From the NCBI RefSeq assembly GCF_011516735.1, contig NZ_WOSX01000003.1, forward strand, positions 1 to 64,000: DNA of 64,000 nucleotides, in the 5' to 3' direction. This stretch comes from Acetobacter fallax. Lineage in GTDB: Bacteria > Pseudomonadota > Alphaproteobacteria > Acetobacterales > Acetobacteraceae. The notes under the pieces were generated by a model. That model saw only the letters and a list, made by a program, of their open reading frames with translations. It ran no database searches and was not told where the DNA came from. Below, piece after piece: positions 35,860-43,504 of the stretch; the stretch's first letter is position 1; each line of letters starts with the position of its first letter. Made by a program: the position numbers and the translations under genes.

Positions 35860-36139
35860 GGCCAGAAGATGCAGTGGCGTGACATCCCGGCGACCGGGCT
35901 GACATGCTCTCTGTTTTGTGACCGGAGAACTCAGGAAGCACGACCGCGATGAAGCGTGGTTGATGCCTCTCCGTCTCACTGAGCCGTCATCACCATATGC
36001 GCCACCGGAACCGGCACCCGTTTCAGGCGTGATAACCCTGTATCGCCATTCCAGACCCCGACTTGTATGCCTTCCCGCAATATGGCGTGATGATCCGCAC
36101 GTGAATCTCTGGGCGCCTTGTTCCACAGGAGAGCTTACC

Positions 36140-37096
36140 TTGCCGTTTTCTTCATCGTCATCGGGGATCGCCCCCCGCCTCCGGAGTCTGCATCGCGCCG
36201 CGATCGCCCTCCTGCTCGGAACCTCCCTGGCCGTAGTCCCTCATGCACGGGCGGCCGACGCGTTTCTGCCCCTGTCGGCTCCGTCGACGAAGTCCGTTCT
36301 CCCTGGCAAAATTGTCTATGCCCAGCTGACGACCCCCGATCTCGCGCAGGCCAAAACATTCTACGGCACGCTGCTCGGCTGGACCTTCAAAGACATTCCC
36401 GTTTCACGTGGTCACTATGCTCAGGCCATGGCTGGTGGCCGTAATGTGGCAGGGTTTATCGAGCATCCGCTCCCGTCCGGCGATGCGGCCCGGCACGAGC
36501 CACTCTGGCTTCCTTTCATCTCCGCGACGGACCCCGACGCACTGGCACAGACGGCACAAAGCTGGGGTGGAAAAATTCTTTTCAGACCTCGTGACATTCC
36601 CGGTCTTGGCCGGGAAACGCTCATAGCGGACCCGCAAGGCGGCGTCTTTGCCGTCATTCATTCCGAAAGCGGTGATCCGGCTGATTCCGATACGCCCACA
36701 GCGCAGGGCGAGTGGATCTGGAGTGCGCTGCTGACCGGCATCCCTGCCAATGCCGCGGGTTTCTATCAGAAACTGTTTGGCTATGAGGTCCAGACCAGCC
36801 AGGACCCGTCCAGCCCCCTGCGTTATGCGCTCGAATCGCAGGGATATGCCCGCGCGACAGTCAATCCGCTTCCGCCACGCCTTCCGGCGAATGCCCCGGC
36901 ACGATGGATGAGTTTCGTTCAGGTCGACAGTGTCGGTGCCGCAGCGGAAAAAGTTCCGCAGCTTGGCGGTAAGGTGCTGGTGGAGCCGCATCTGGACCAC
37001 AACAACTGCATGATCGCCATTGTCTCCGACCCGGCCGGCGCAGTGTTCGGGATCATGGAATGGCACATGCCGACAGCCGCCGGAGAAGCAAAATGA
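36140..37096 (+). CDS. Secreted protein with two VOC (glyoxalase-like) domains
   Basis: This 318-residue protein starts at a TTG at 36140 with AGGAGAG and six-base spacing, chosen because it gives a clean signal peptide (LHRAAIALLLGTSLAVVPHA, cleavage near ARA-AD). Two vicinal-oxygen-chelate modules follow: KIVYAQLTTPDLAQAKTFYG at the first, WSALLTGIPANAAGFYQKLF at the second, each ending in FAVIHSES or FGIMEWH. Export of a VOC pair is unusual. The substrate is unknown. The stop overlaps the next ATG (ATGA). Confidence 0.8.
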   Translation: MPFSSSSSGIAPRLRSLHRAAIALLLGTSLAVVPHARAADAFLPLSAPSTKSVLPGKIVYAQLTTPDLAQAKTFYGTLLGWTFKDIPVSRGHYAQAMAGGRNVAGFIEHPLPSGDAARHEPLWLPFISATDPDALAQTAQSWGGKILFRPRDIPGLGRETLIADPQGGVFAVIHSESGDPADSDTPTAQGEWIWSALLTGIPANAAGFYQKLFGYEVQTSQDPSSPLRYALESQGYARATVNPLPPRLPANAPARWMSFVQVDSVGAAAEKVPQLGGKVLVEPHLDHNNCMIAIVSDPAGAVFGIMEWHMPTAAGEAK

Positions 37097-37482
37097 GTGT
37101 ATTTCGTCCCGGCAAACTCCTTTTCGCAGCCGCTCTTGGTATCACCTCACTACTTGCGGGCTGCGCTTACGATGACGGCTACGGGTATGGTAACTACGGC
37201 GGCAGTTATTACGGTTATAACAGCGGCTGGAATGGCGGCTGGGGCGGCTGGGGACCAGGATATGGCGTCGGCCCTTATCGCGGCTGGCGCGGTGGTCCAC
37301 GCGGTGGCGGACCGGGTGGTGGCGGACGACCGGGCGGCGGTGGTGGACGACCAGGCGGAGGCGGACCGGGCGGTGGCGGTGGACGACCAGGTGGAGGGGG
37401 ACCGGGCGGCGGTCACGCTGGTGGTGGAGGTCATGGCGGAGGGGGAGGTCATGGTGGCGGAGGCGGCGGGCGCGGTCACTGA
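37093..37482 (+). CDS. Glycine-rich lipoprotein
   Basis: This 129-residue protein starts at ATG 37093, inside the ATGA overlap with the VOC gene. The signal peptide FAAALGITSLLAGC is a lipobox, so it should be lipidated. A Tyr/Gly stretch (DDGYGYGNYGGSYYGYNSG) is followed by a long Gly/Arg/Pro then Gly/His tract coded by degenerate short tandem repeats of GGNGGN type. I cannot name a function; Gly-rich lipoproteins are often surface or matrix linked. Confidence 0.75.
   Translation: MSVFRPGKLLFAAALGITSLLAGCAYDDGYGYGNYGGSYYGYNSGWNGGWGGWGPGYGVGPYRGWRGGPRGGGPGGGGRPGGGGGRPGGGGPGGGGGRPGGGGPGGGHAGGGGHGGGGGHGGGGGGRGH
37300..37479 (+). repeat. Tandem GGN-type codon repeat in the Gly-rich lipoprotein
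   Basis: Repeating units of the form GGCGGA-CCGGGCGGT and GGTGGACGACCAGG recur about eight times with base changes, then pass to GGTGGAGGTCAT units. The tract is in frame and encodes PGGGGRPGG-type residues, then GGGGHGG units. Confidence 0.7.
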
Positions 37483-37663
37483 CCGTTAAAATCGCAGTCA
37501 CTATTTCGCGGGCCATGCTAAGCATGCATGGTGCGCATTCTCTGATGATGTTTCGGTGCGGCCTGCCGAAGCATCATCATCTGCCTGATCGGGCATACTT
37601 TTCCGTTTCACCGGAACACAGTGCATTCCGGTTCAGACAGGCTGCTGCGAAAAGCGCGACGTG

Positions 37664-38797
37664 TCAGACCGTTTCCGCAGGGGTCGGCAGGTCTGTCAGG
37701 GGGACCAGAGCCTCCGCCCGCAACAATTTTTCAATGCGGCGACGGACACGAATAGCCGCTGCATCTGTTACGAAATTCGGTTCGTCCCGCGCATCTGCCG
37801 TGTCGAGATATGGCTCTATTGCTTCCAGGACTTTGATGTCCTCATCAGCGACAAGGCGATTCCGCTCCCCCAGGAGGGCAGTGTAGTCTTCATTTTCAGG
37901 CGCAAAGTCACGTGACACAGCCATGAAGTAGTGCGTGGTCCTGTCCGTCTCAGGTGTAATGCCGTGAAGAAAGTTCATACGTCCTGCCACGGTCAGACAT
38001 GCACCATTCCCGTCGCACGAAATGCACTCAGTCCCCGCCGCGTTCACCAGCCCGACCCCGAACAGTTCCGCGCGATACTCAACACGCATAAATGGCCCGA
38101 TATCGGGGAAAAATGCCCGCATGGTCGCGTCGGGTGCCCGCATTGGCGATAAATGATGAAAAGCCAGATAATTGTGACGATCAATGACTTCCGGTGACTG
38201 CTGTGGCCCGTCAGAGGTCGTGCGGATGCCCAGTGTCACCGGATGAGTAAAACTGATATGTGACTTGTCAAAAAGGTTCTCAAGCAGGAGCTGCGATCGG
38301 GCCCGGACATGCTTCAGCCCGAAGCCGGACAGCACCATATTCCCGCCAGGCGCTGTCAGCGATGTCGTGTCGGGCAGACACGTCATATCCGCGCTCGCCG
38401 GATCTCCGCCCCAGATCCATATAAACGGTGCCCGTTCCTCCACCACGAATGATTTCAGGCGCATCGCCCCGGGAATTTTTGACTGAAACGGCAGCGACGC
38501 ACAGCGGTCTTCCGCGTCGAACGCCGCTCCGTGATATGGGCAGATGAGTTGATCATCGACGATTTGCGCTGATGCGAGAGGCATCCGCCGATGCGGACAA
38601 AGGCCGGATACTGCCGTCACCTGCCCTGCCGCCGTTCGGTAGAGGACGATCTCGTGACCGAGCAGTTTCCGCATAAGCGGCGCGGAAACTACTTCCTGGC
38701 TCCAGGCGGCAATATACCACTGTCGCTGAGGAAAGGATTTATCACCTGCGGAAAATGGATATGGCGCCACGGATACGGTTCTCTTTCGCCTGAACAC
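37664..38797 (-). CDS. Rieske-type aromatic ring-hydroxylating oxygenase, alpha subunit
   Basis: This 377-residue protein has a Rieske [2Fe-2S] site, CPHRRMPLASA then CPYHGAAFD, at about residues 67-92, and a mononuclear iron site in ENLFDKSHISFTHP. It resembles single-component VanA-like or caffeine-type oxygenases. It would use NAD(P)H through a reductase that is not adjacent. The GTG at 38797 has AGGA seven bases upstream. The substrate is unknown. Confidence 0.88.
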   Translation of the reverse strand: MFRRKRTVSVAPYPFSAGDKSFPQRQWYIAAWSQEVVSAPLMRKLLGHEIVLYRTAAGQVTAVSGLCPHRRMPLASAQIVDDQLICPYHGAAFDAEDRCASLPFQSKIPGAMRLKSFVVEERAPFIWIWGGDPASADMTCLPDTTSLTAPGGNMVLSGFGLKHVRARSQLLLENLFDKSHISFTHPVTLGIRTTSDGPQQSPEVIDRHNYLAFHHLSPMRAPDATMRAFFPDIGPFMRVEYRAELFGVGLVNAAGTECISCDGNGACLTVAGRMNFLHGITPETDRTTHYFMAVSRDFAPENEDYTALLGERNRLVADEDIKVLEAIEPYLDTADARDEPNFVTDAAAIRVRRRIEKLLRAEALVPLTDLPTPAETV

Positions 38798-39276
38798 AAT
38801 CCGTCCTGAAGTATCAGGGTAAACAAGACCTGAACCGATCAGGGAAAAGTGGAAAATTTCATCATAGCAGGCTGGTATTTACATTTCGAAATACATCGCC
38901 ATCAGAAAGATACCGTATTCATCGTTATCTTATAAAGTAAATTCAGTCTTATTTTCTGTCTGCGACGAGAGAACCCTTTTTATATGGCTCTGTCAGCGTT
39001 GCGTACTGGCCCGTCTCAGGGCTTTGACCTGGAACCCACCAAAGGTCGCAGACCTTTGGAAACCATTTAATTAAACAAATCGGGGTGCAGGGGCCTGCGG
39101 TCCCTGCCGGGTTCGGGCAGAGCCCGGTTTTTCGCCAGCCCTTTGAAAAATCACAGATCAACACTGAACGACAACAGAGCTTTTTATATCCTTTGGGCAA
39201 GCCGCGAAACCGCTGATGGTCTCAGACCATCATCCCGCCATAAATACTGCAAAAATTCAGACCCGGAGAAATCCTC
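38798..39276. other. Intergenic region carrying a dispersed repeat
   Basis: About 480 bases without a supported gene. The left part (38810-38945) is AT-rich and likely holds the promoter of the Rieske oxygenase gene, whose start is at 38797. The centre holds a full copy of the dispersed repeat (39017-39131). Confidence 0.5.
39017..39131 (+). repeat. Dispersed intergenic repeat, copy 2
   Basis: CAGGGCTTTGACCTGGAACC, the hairpin CCAAAGGTC-GC-AGACCTTTGG and AAACCATTT match copy 1 almost base for base, as does the second half CGGGGTGCAGGGGCCTGCGG then TCCCTGCCGGGTTCGGGC. It lacks the 28-base insert of copy 1. Confidence 0.75.
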
Positions 39277-40797
39277 TCATCGCCAGAAAGGCGTGACGTC
39301 CTGAAAATCCTTCCAGGACTGTGGAAATTTCCGCAACGCCTTCCTGGTTTTTCTGTCACTCCAGCGGGCAACGGCACCGCAGGCCGGCGCAAGATCGACA
39401 TGGCTGTCACTAAACTCATCAGCAAGCGTCAGAGCTACAGCAGCGTCGTTGATCTCTCCCAGAGCCCGCTGCAAAATCTTGCAACGCTTCAGATAAGGTC
39501 TGACCCGTCTGCCCGGGAACAGACTGGCAAAATAATCCGCTCCGTAACGAAGTTTTTTGAGAGATTTGCGGAGATCATGCAGCGTTTCCGGAGACGCCGG
39601 ATCGATCCTGCGGCCACGCCGATTTACTTTTCGGAAAAAACGGTCTAGCGGTGCCGGCGCGATAGCTGCGAGCAGCGTCAGGGCAACGTCCTCATCAGCA
39701 CTCAGCGGGCGATCTTCAGCCCACGCCATCAGCCCCAGCGCCAGCGCCGTCAGGGCGGGACCGGCAAGTTCACGCTGCACGGCCTGATGGGCGGCATCCC
39801 TGCTTTCCGTTGCGACCCTGTCCAGAAGGAGACGCCAGTCATTCGAATCCGGTGTTGAAAAAACCGCTGGCAGTGTCTCCATACAGAACACATCCCGATC
39901 CCGGGCTTCACCCAGCACCCGCCCCAGTCTTTGCAGTTCGTCTTCAAACGGACCGATAGTGTGAGCCTCCAGATACGGCTCGAACAGTTGCAGCGCCGAG
40001 CGCAACTTCCGGATGGCGACCCGCATCTGATGGATCCCTTCCACATCTCCGGCTTCCGCAGCGGGCTGATTGCGGATCAGTCCTTCAAGTCCCGCGCGAA
40101 TGATCATCCGAAACCCATCACCGGTCATTACCCGGCGAGGCAGAGCAGGTATTGATGCCTCGACCGCAACCGGCCCCTCACCTCGCAGCATGCGATAGCC
40201 TCGTTCGGCTTTACTCTCCACGCCGATTCTCAGCGGCAGAGCGGCCTGAAGCCGAAGAGCAAGCCGGCAGAGCGGAAGAATGGGTCCGTCTTTAAGTTCC
40301 AGTTCGATTTCCCTGATCGGTAACGTCTTTCCGGCCGCACGAACCACGCCTTCGTCAATAGCGACTTCAACCAGAGCCTCATCGTGTTTCAGAAGAAGCA
40401 CAGTCCTCCGGATATCGGTCACCACGACCGGCTTCACGTTCCCCGCCAGAACTGGCTCCAGAGCCGCAGCGGGCGTTTTTGCAAGCAGAGCCAGATCGGG
40501 CTGACTGCTTCTGACCGGCCATTCCCATTCATGCCGGCGAGCAGCCACACCACCATCAATGGACCCTGATTTCAGCGTCTGCATACGTTTCCGGCCGTGC
40601 TGTCTCACACGCAGGGAAAATCCCGTCCTGTGCAGGATGAGATCGGATGTATCGTAATACGTGGTAACGAGATGCTGTTCGCTGACCGATGCGCCCTGAA
40701 AAACAGGATGCCGGTCGATCAGGGCTCTGGCGTCCGGCGGAAAGACCAGCTTCAACTCGATTTCCTGCGGCGGGATCGTAGTTTTTTCAGCCATCAT
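39277..40797 (-). CDS. CYTH-CHAD domain protein (triphosphatase-like)
   Basis: This 506-residue protein joins an N-terminal CYTH domain (about 10-205: ExExK-type EIELKLVF, TYYDTSDLILHRTGFSLRVR, EIELELKDG) to a C-terminal helical CHAD domain (about 230-500: IHQMRVAIRKLRSALQLFEP, LHDLRKSLKKLRYGADYFASL). It resembles E. coli YgiF, an inorganic triphosphatase, and CHAD domains bind polyphosphate. AAGGAAAGGC precedes the start ATGATG. Confidence 0.9.
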   Translation of the reverse strand: MMAEKTTIPPQEIELKLVFPPDARALIDRHPVFQGASVSEQHLVTTYYDTSDLILHRTGFSLRVRQHGRKRMQTLKSGSIDGGVAARRHEWEWPVRSSQPDLALLAKTPAAALEPVLAGNVKPVVVTDIRRTVLLLKHDEALVEVAIDEGVVRAAGKTLPIREIELELKDGPILPLCRLALRLQAALPLRIGVESKAERGYRMLRGEGPVAVEASIPALPRRVMTGDGFRMIIRAGLEGLIRNQPAAEAGDVEGIHQMRVAIRKLRSALQLFEPYLEAHTIGPFEDELQRLGRVLGEARDRDVFCMETLPAVFSTPDSNDWRLLLDRVATESRDAAHQAVQRELAGPALTALALGLMAWAEDRPLSADEDVALTLLAAIAPAPLDRFFRKVNRRGRRIDPASPETLHDLRKSLKKLRYGADYFASLFPGRRVRPYLKRCKILQRALGEINDAAVALTLADEFSDSHVDLAPACGAVARWSDRKTRKALRKFPQSWKDFQDVTPFWR

Positions 40798-41083
40798 GCC
40801 TTTCCTTGCGATCCATTTCTCGGAATCTTATGCAGGCAAATTCAGTTCACCCGGCCGGAACAGCACAATCCGGTGATATTCCAGCCCATCACCGGGACCG
40901 GGCGTCAGTCAACGAAATCCGGCCAGACAGGAATGACACCTCCGTGACAATGAGACAGCAACCTCAGGCCTGTTTCATGTACACACTGAAGTTACCGGCT
41001 AAACAATCATCCGGACTCGCCCGTTCCCCGGCAACGACAGGCTTATTTCCCGATGTGTTCAGAGAAAATTGCTTTGGAAATAT

Positions 41084-41287
41084 TCAGGGCAGAGACCGGC
41101 CAGAATCACCGCCAGCTTTCTCCGCAACAGCCCGATCCAGGCAGACCGGACACAGACATTCTGCCTTCCCCGCTTTCGGCACGGGCAACACTGCCGGCCG
41201 TGTCATACACCAGCATGCCTCAGAACCGAGACACGACAGCGCGGCTCCGCAGCAGGAGCAGCGGGTCTCCCCGGTCCCGTCATTCAT
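41084..41287 (-). CDS. Cys-rich CWC-family protein
   Basis: This 67-residue protein starts at ATG 41287, overlapping the HAD gene stop (ATGA). It has the family cysteine layout CSCCGAALSCLGSEACWC, then CLCPVCLDRA, ten cysteines in all, suggesting zinc or iron-sulfur binding. CWC-type proteins are small and of unknown role. It is the last gene of a three-gene coupled unit with the HAD phosphatase and the membrane protein upstream. Confidence 0.85.
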   Translation of the reverse strand: MNDGTGETRCSCCGAALSCLGSEACWCMTRPAVLPVPKAGKAECLCPVCLDRAVAEKAGGDSGRSLP

Positions 41288-41883
41288 GACGCGACGCGAA
41301 ACTCCGAACAGGGACGCACATCTTCAGCCGTCATCCCCGCCGCGCGGGCGGCCTTCAGCCCTTCATGACTGTCCTCAAACACGACACAATGCGCAGGATC
41401 GACCCCCAGTTTCCGGGCCGCGAGCAGATAAATGTCCGGCGCCGGTTTCGGGTGTTCCACGTCCTCAATCGTGACGATTACGGAAAACACGTCGAGCAGA
41501 CCGATCGCCGCAAGCGATGCCTCCACCACCTCGCGTGACCCGCTGGAGGCAACGGCCAGAGGCACCCGTCCTGCCCACTCGCGCACAACAGTGATGACCG
41601 GCACATTGCAACGCACGCCCTCAATCGTCTCCCGGACGCGCCGGCGCGTGGCAGCAATGATGGCAGGCCGGTTCAGCGTGATACCGAAGGATTTTTCAAC
41701 ATCCGCAAGCAACATCTGCTCGGCATAACCACCCCGCTCTCTGAACCAGGCAGCATCAACCTCAATCCCGCCGACTTCCCGAAGCGCAGCCTGCCAGGCT
41801 CTGAGATAAAGCGGCAGCGTATCGACCAGCGTGCCATCGCAGTCGAAAATCAGCGCCTCGGTATCAGCAGGGATACTGATCAC
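41284..41883 (-). CDS. HAD-superfamily phosphatase, beta-phosphoglucomutase-like
   Basis: This 199-residue HAD subfamily IA enzyme has the nucleophile motif FDCDGTLVDT, motif II VASSGSREV, the Lys in HPKPAPDIYLL and motif IV VFEDSHEGLKAARAAGM. It likely dephosphorylates a small sugar phosphate in the cytosol. Its start overlaps the membrane protein stop and its stop overlaps the CWC start, both as ATGA. The substrate is unclear. Confidence 0.9.
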   Translation of the reverse strand: MISIPADTEALIFDCDGTLVDTLPLYLRAWQAALREVGGIEVDAAWFRERGGYAEQMLLADVEKSFGITLNRPAIIAATRRRVRETIEGVRCNVPVITVVREWAGRVPLAVASSGSREVVEASLAAIGLLDVFSVIVTIEDVEHPKPAPDIYLLAARKLGVDPAHCVVFEDSHEGLKAARAAGMTAEDVRPCSEFRVAS

Positions 41884-42350
41884 GGAAAGGCCGAGCGCTG
41901 ATAGCTGTGTCCGTCGACCATCTCACGCAGAACGTCAAACTGCTTGCCGCGGAATGTCTCAGTACGAACCTTCGATCCGTCCGGCGTTTCCACAAACACA
42001 GTCTTGTTCCAGTCGGCAGCACTGATCCCGGTCCAGAGCGTCAGTACGATCGGATCAGGCTTACCATCCTTCTCCGCCGTCAGCTCCATGCGCGCATCGC
42101 CACTGGAAGGCGGCGTCGTGCTCAGCGGCCCCCAGCCGCTCTGGTGATGCTGCAACCAGTCATTCAAGGTCGCAATCTCCTGCTGTGTGAGCACCCGCTC
42201 GTGCCGCATCGGACCGACAGCAATCTTTCCGCCAGTCACATGCGGGAACGAAACCGCGACAAAGTTGGGCAGTGCAAACATCCAGATGACAAGAGAAGTG
42301 CCAATGGTGAAAGTCAGGAAGGCGAGAATAAACGCCGTTTCCTTTCTCAT
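41880..42350 (-). CDS. Membrane-anchored hypothetical protein
   Basis: This 156-residue protein has one N-terminal helix (AFILAFLTFTIGTSLVIWMF) and a soluble periplasmic part with RVLTQQEIATLNDWLQHHQSGW, LTAEKDGKPDPIVLTLWTG and TETFRGKQFDVLREMVDG. I do not recognise the family. The stop overlaps the HAD gene (ATGA). It lies 14 bases after the DegT aminotransferase gene, on the same strand. Confidence 0.75.
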   Translation of the reverse strand: MRKETAFILAFLTFTIGTSLVIWMFALPNFVAVSFPHVTGGKIAVGPMRHERVLTQQEIATLNDWLQHHQSGWGPLSTTPPSSGDARMELTAEKDGKPDPIVLTLWTGISAADWNKTVFVETPDGSKVRTETFRGKQFDVLREMVDGHSYQRSAFP

Positions 42351-42364
42351 AGTCGTCAGGTCCT

Positions 42365-43504
42365 TCAGCCTCGGACAGCGGCGATCACGCGGGCGACCTC
42401 CGCGTCAGTCAGTTCGGGGTGGATAGGCAGCGCCAGAATACGCTCAGCCAGTGATTCCGAAACCGGCAGCGCCACGCCATCGTGGTGGCTGCGATAAGCC
42501 GGCTGTTTGTGCAGCGGCAACGGATAGTAAATCGCGGATGGAACGCCCGCCGCCTTCAGCCGCCCCTGCGTTGTCGTACGTTCGTCCGAATCCTTCAGAA
42601 GGATCGAATAAATCGCCCAGGCACTCTGGCAGTCTTCCACATCAGCGGGCGGGATGACGATATCCTCCAGTCCGGCGGTGTACGCCTGAGCAATCTCATC
42701 GCGGCGAATAAGTTCTTTTTCAAAACCCTCCAGCTTCGCCAGCAGCACAGCCGCCTGAAGCGTGTCGAGACGCCCGTTCATGCCCGTCCGCAGCACCTCA
42801 TAGCGTGTCTTTCCTTCACCATGTGAGCGCAGAGAGCGATAAAGCTCAGCCCGGTCGGCATCGTCGGTGAGGATCGCCCCGCCGTCGCCATAACCACCCA
42901 GCGGCTTGGACGGAAAGAATGAGAGTGTTGTCGCCACAGCCTCATGGCCGAGCTTATGCCCCTGATACGATCCGCCAAAGGCCTGAGCGCAGTCATCCAT
43001 CAGGAACAGTTCATACTCCGCCGCGATCTGGCGCAGCACTTCCCATGGCGCGGGCAGACCAAAAAGATCCACACCAACAATGGCACGCGGCTTCAGTTTT
43101 CCTTCCTTGCGGACTTTTTCGATCCGCTCCCGCAGATTCACCGGATCAATCTGATACGTCTCCGGATCGACATCGACGAAAACCGGCGTCGCACCCAGCA
43201 GCAGCGGCACCTCCGCCGTGGCGGTATACGTGAAAGACGGCAGGAACACCGCGTCGCCCGGCCCGATATTTTCGGCCATCATGACAATCTGGATTGCATC
43301 CGTGCCGGATGACACGCCCACGCAATGACCGGCTCCGCCATACGTCGCGAGTTTCTCTTCCAGTTCCGTCACTTCCGGGCCGAGCACGAAGCGGCAGTGC
43401 TCCATCACCGTATCGACCCGCTGCTTCAGCTTCGCGCCAATCCGCTTCTGCTGTGCGGGAAGATCAAGGAAAGCAATCGGGGGGGCGCCGGACGTCGTGT
43501 TCAT
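42365..43504 (-). CDS. DegT/DnrJ/EryC1-family sugar aminotransferase
   Basis: This 379-residue PLP enzyme transfers an amino group to a keto sugar nucleotide. PLP-binding and substrate motifs are GVSSGTDAIQI, LMDDCAQAFGGSYQG and the Lys in LSFFPSKPLGGYGDGGAI. Its ATG overlaps the stop of the dehydratase gene (ATGA), so the product of that enzyme, a 4-keto-6-deoxy sugar, is the likely substrate. It resembles WbpE/PglE-type enzymes. The exact product cannot be read. Confidence 0.9.
   Translation of the reverse strand: MNTTSGAPPIAFLDLPAQQKRIGAKLKQRVDTVMEHCRFVLGPEVTELEEKLATYGGAGHCVGVSSGTDAIQIVMMAENIGPGDAVFLPSFTYTATAEVPLLLGATPVFVDVDPETYQIDPVNLRERIEKVRKEGKLKPRAIVGVDLFGLPAPWEVLRQIAAEYELFLMDDCAQAFGGSYQGHKLGHEAVATTLSFFPSKPLGGYGDGGAILTDDADRAELYRSLRSHGEGKTRYEVLRTGMNGRLDTLQAAVLLAKLEGFEKELIRRDEIAQAYTAGLEDIVIPPADVEDCQSAWAIYSILLKDSDERTTTQGRLKAAGVPSAIYYPLPLHKQPAYRSHHDGVALPVSESLAERILALPIHPELTDAEVARVIAAVRG

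Noticed and set aside
37300-37479. CRISPR-like array
   Set aside because: The repeats are short, in frame and lack spacers; they encode a Gly-rich tract.
37142-37525. Antisense frames of the Gly-rich lipoprotein gene
   Set aside because: They encode only repetitive Arg/His or Ala/Ser tracts caused by the tandem codon repeat.
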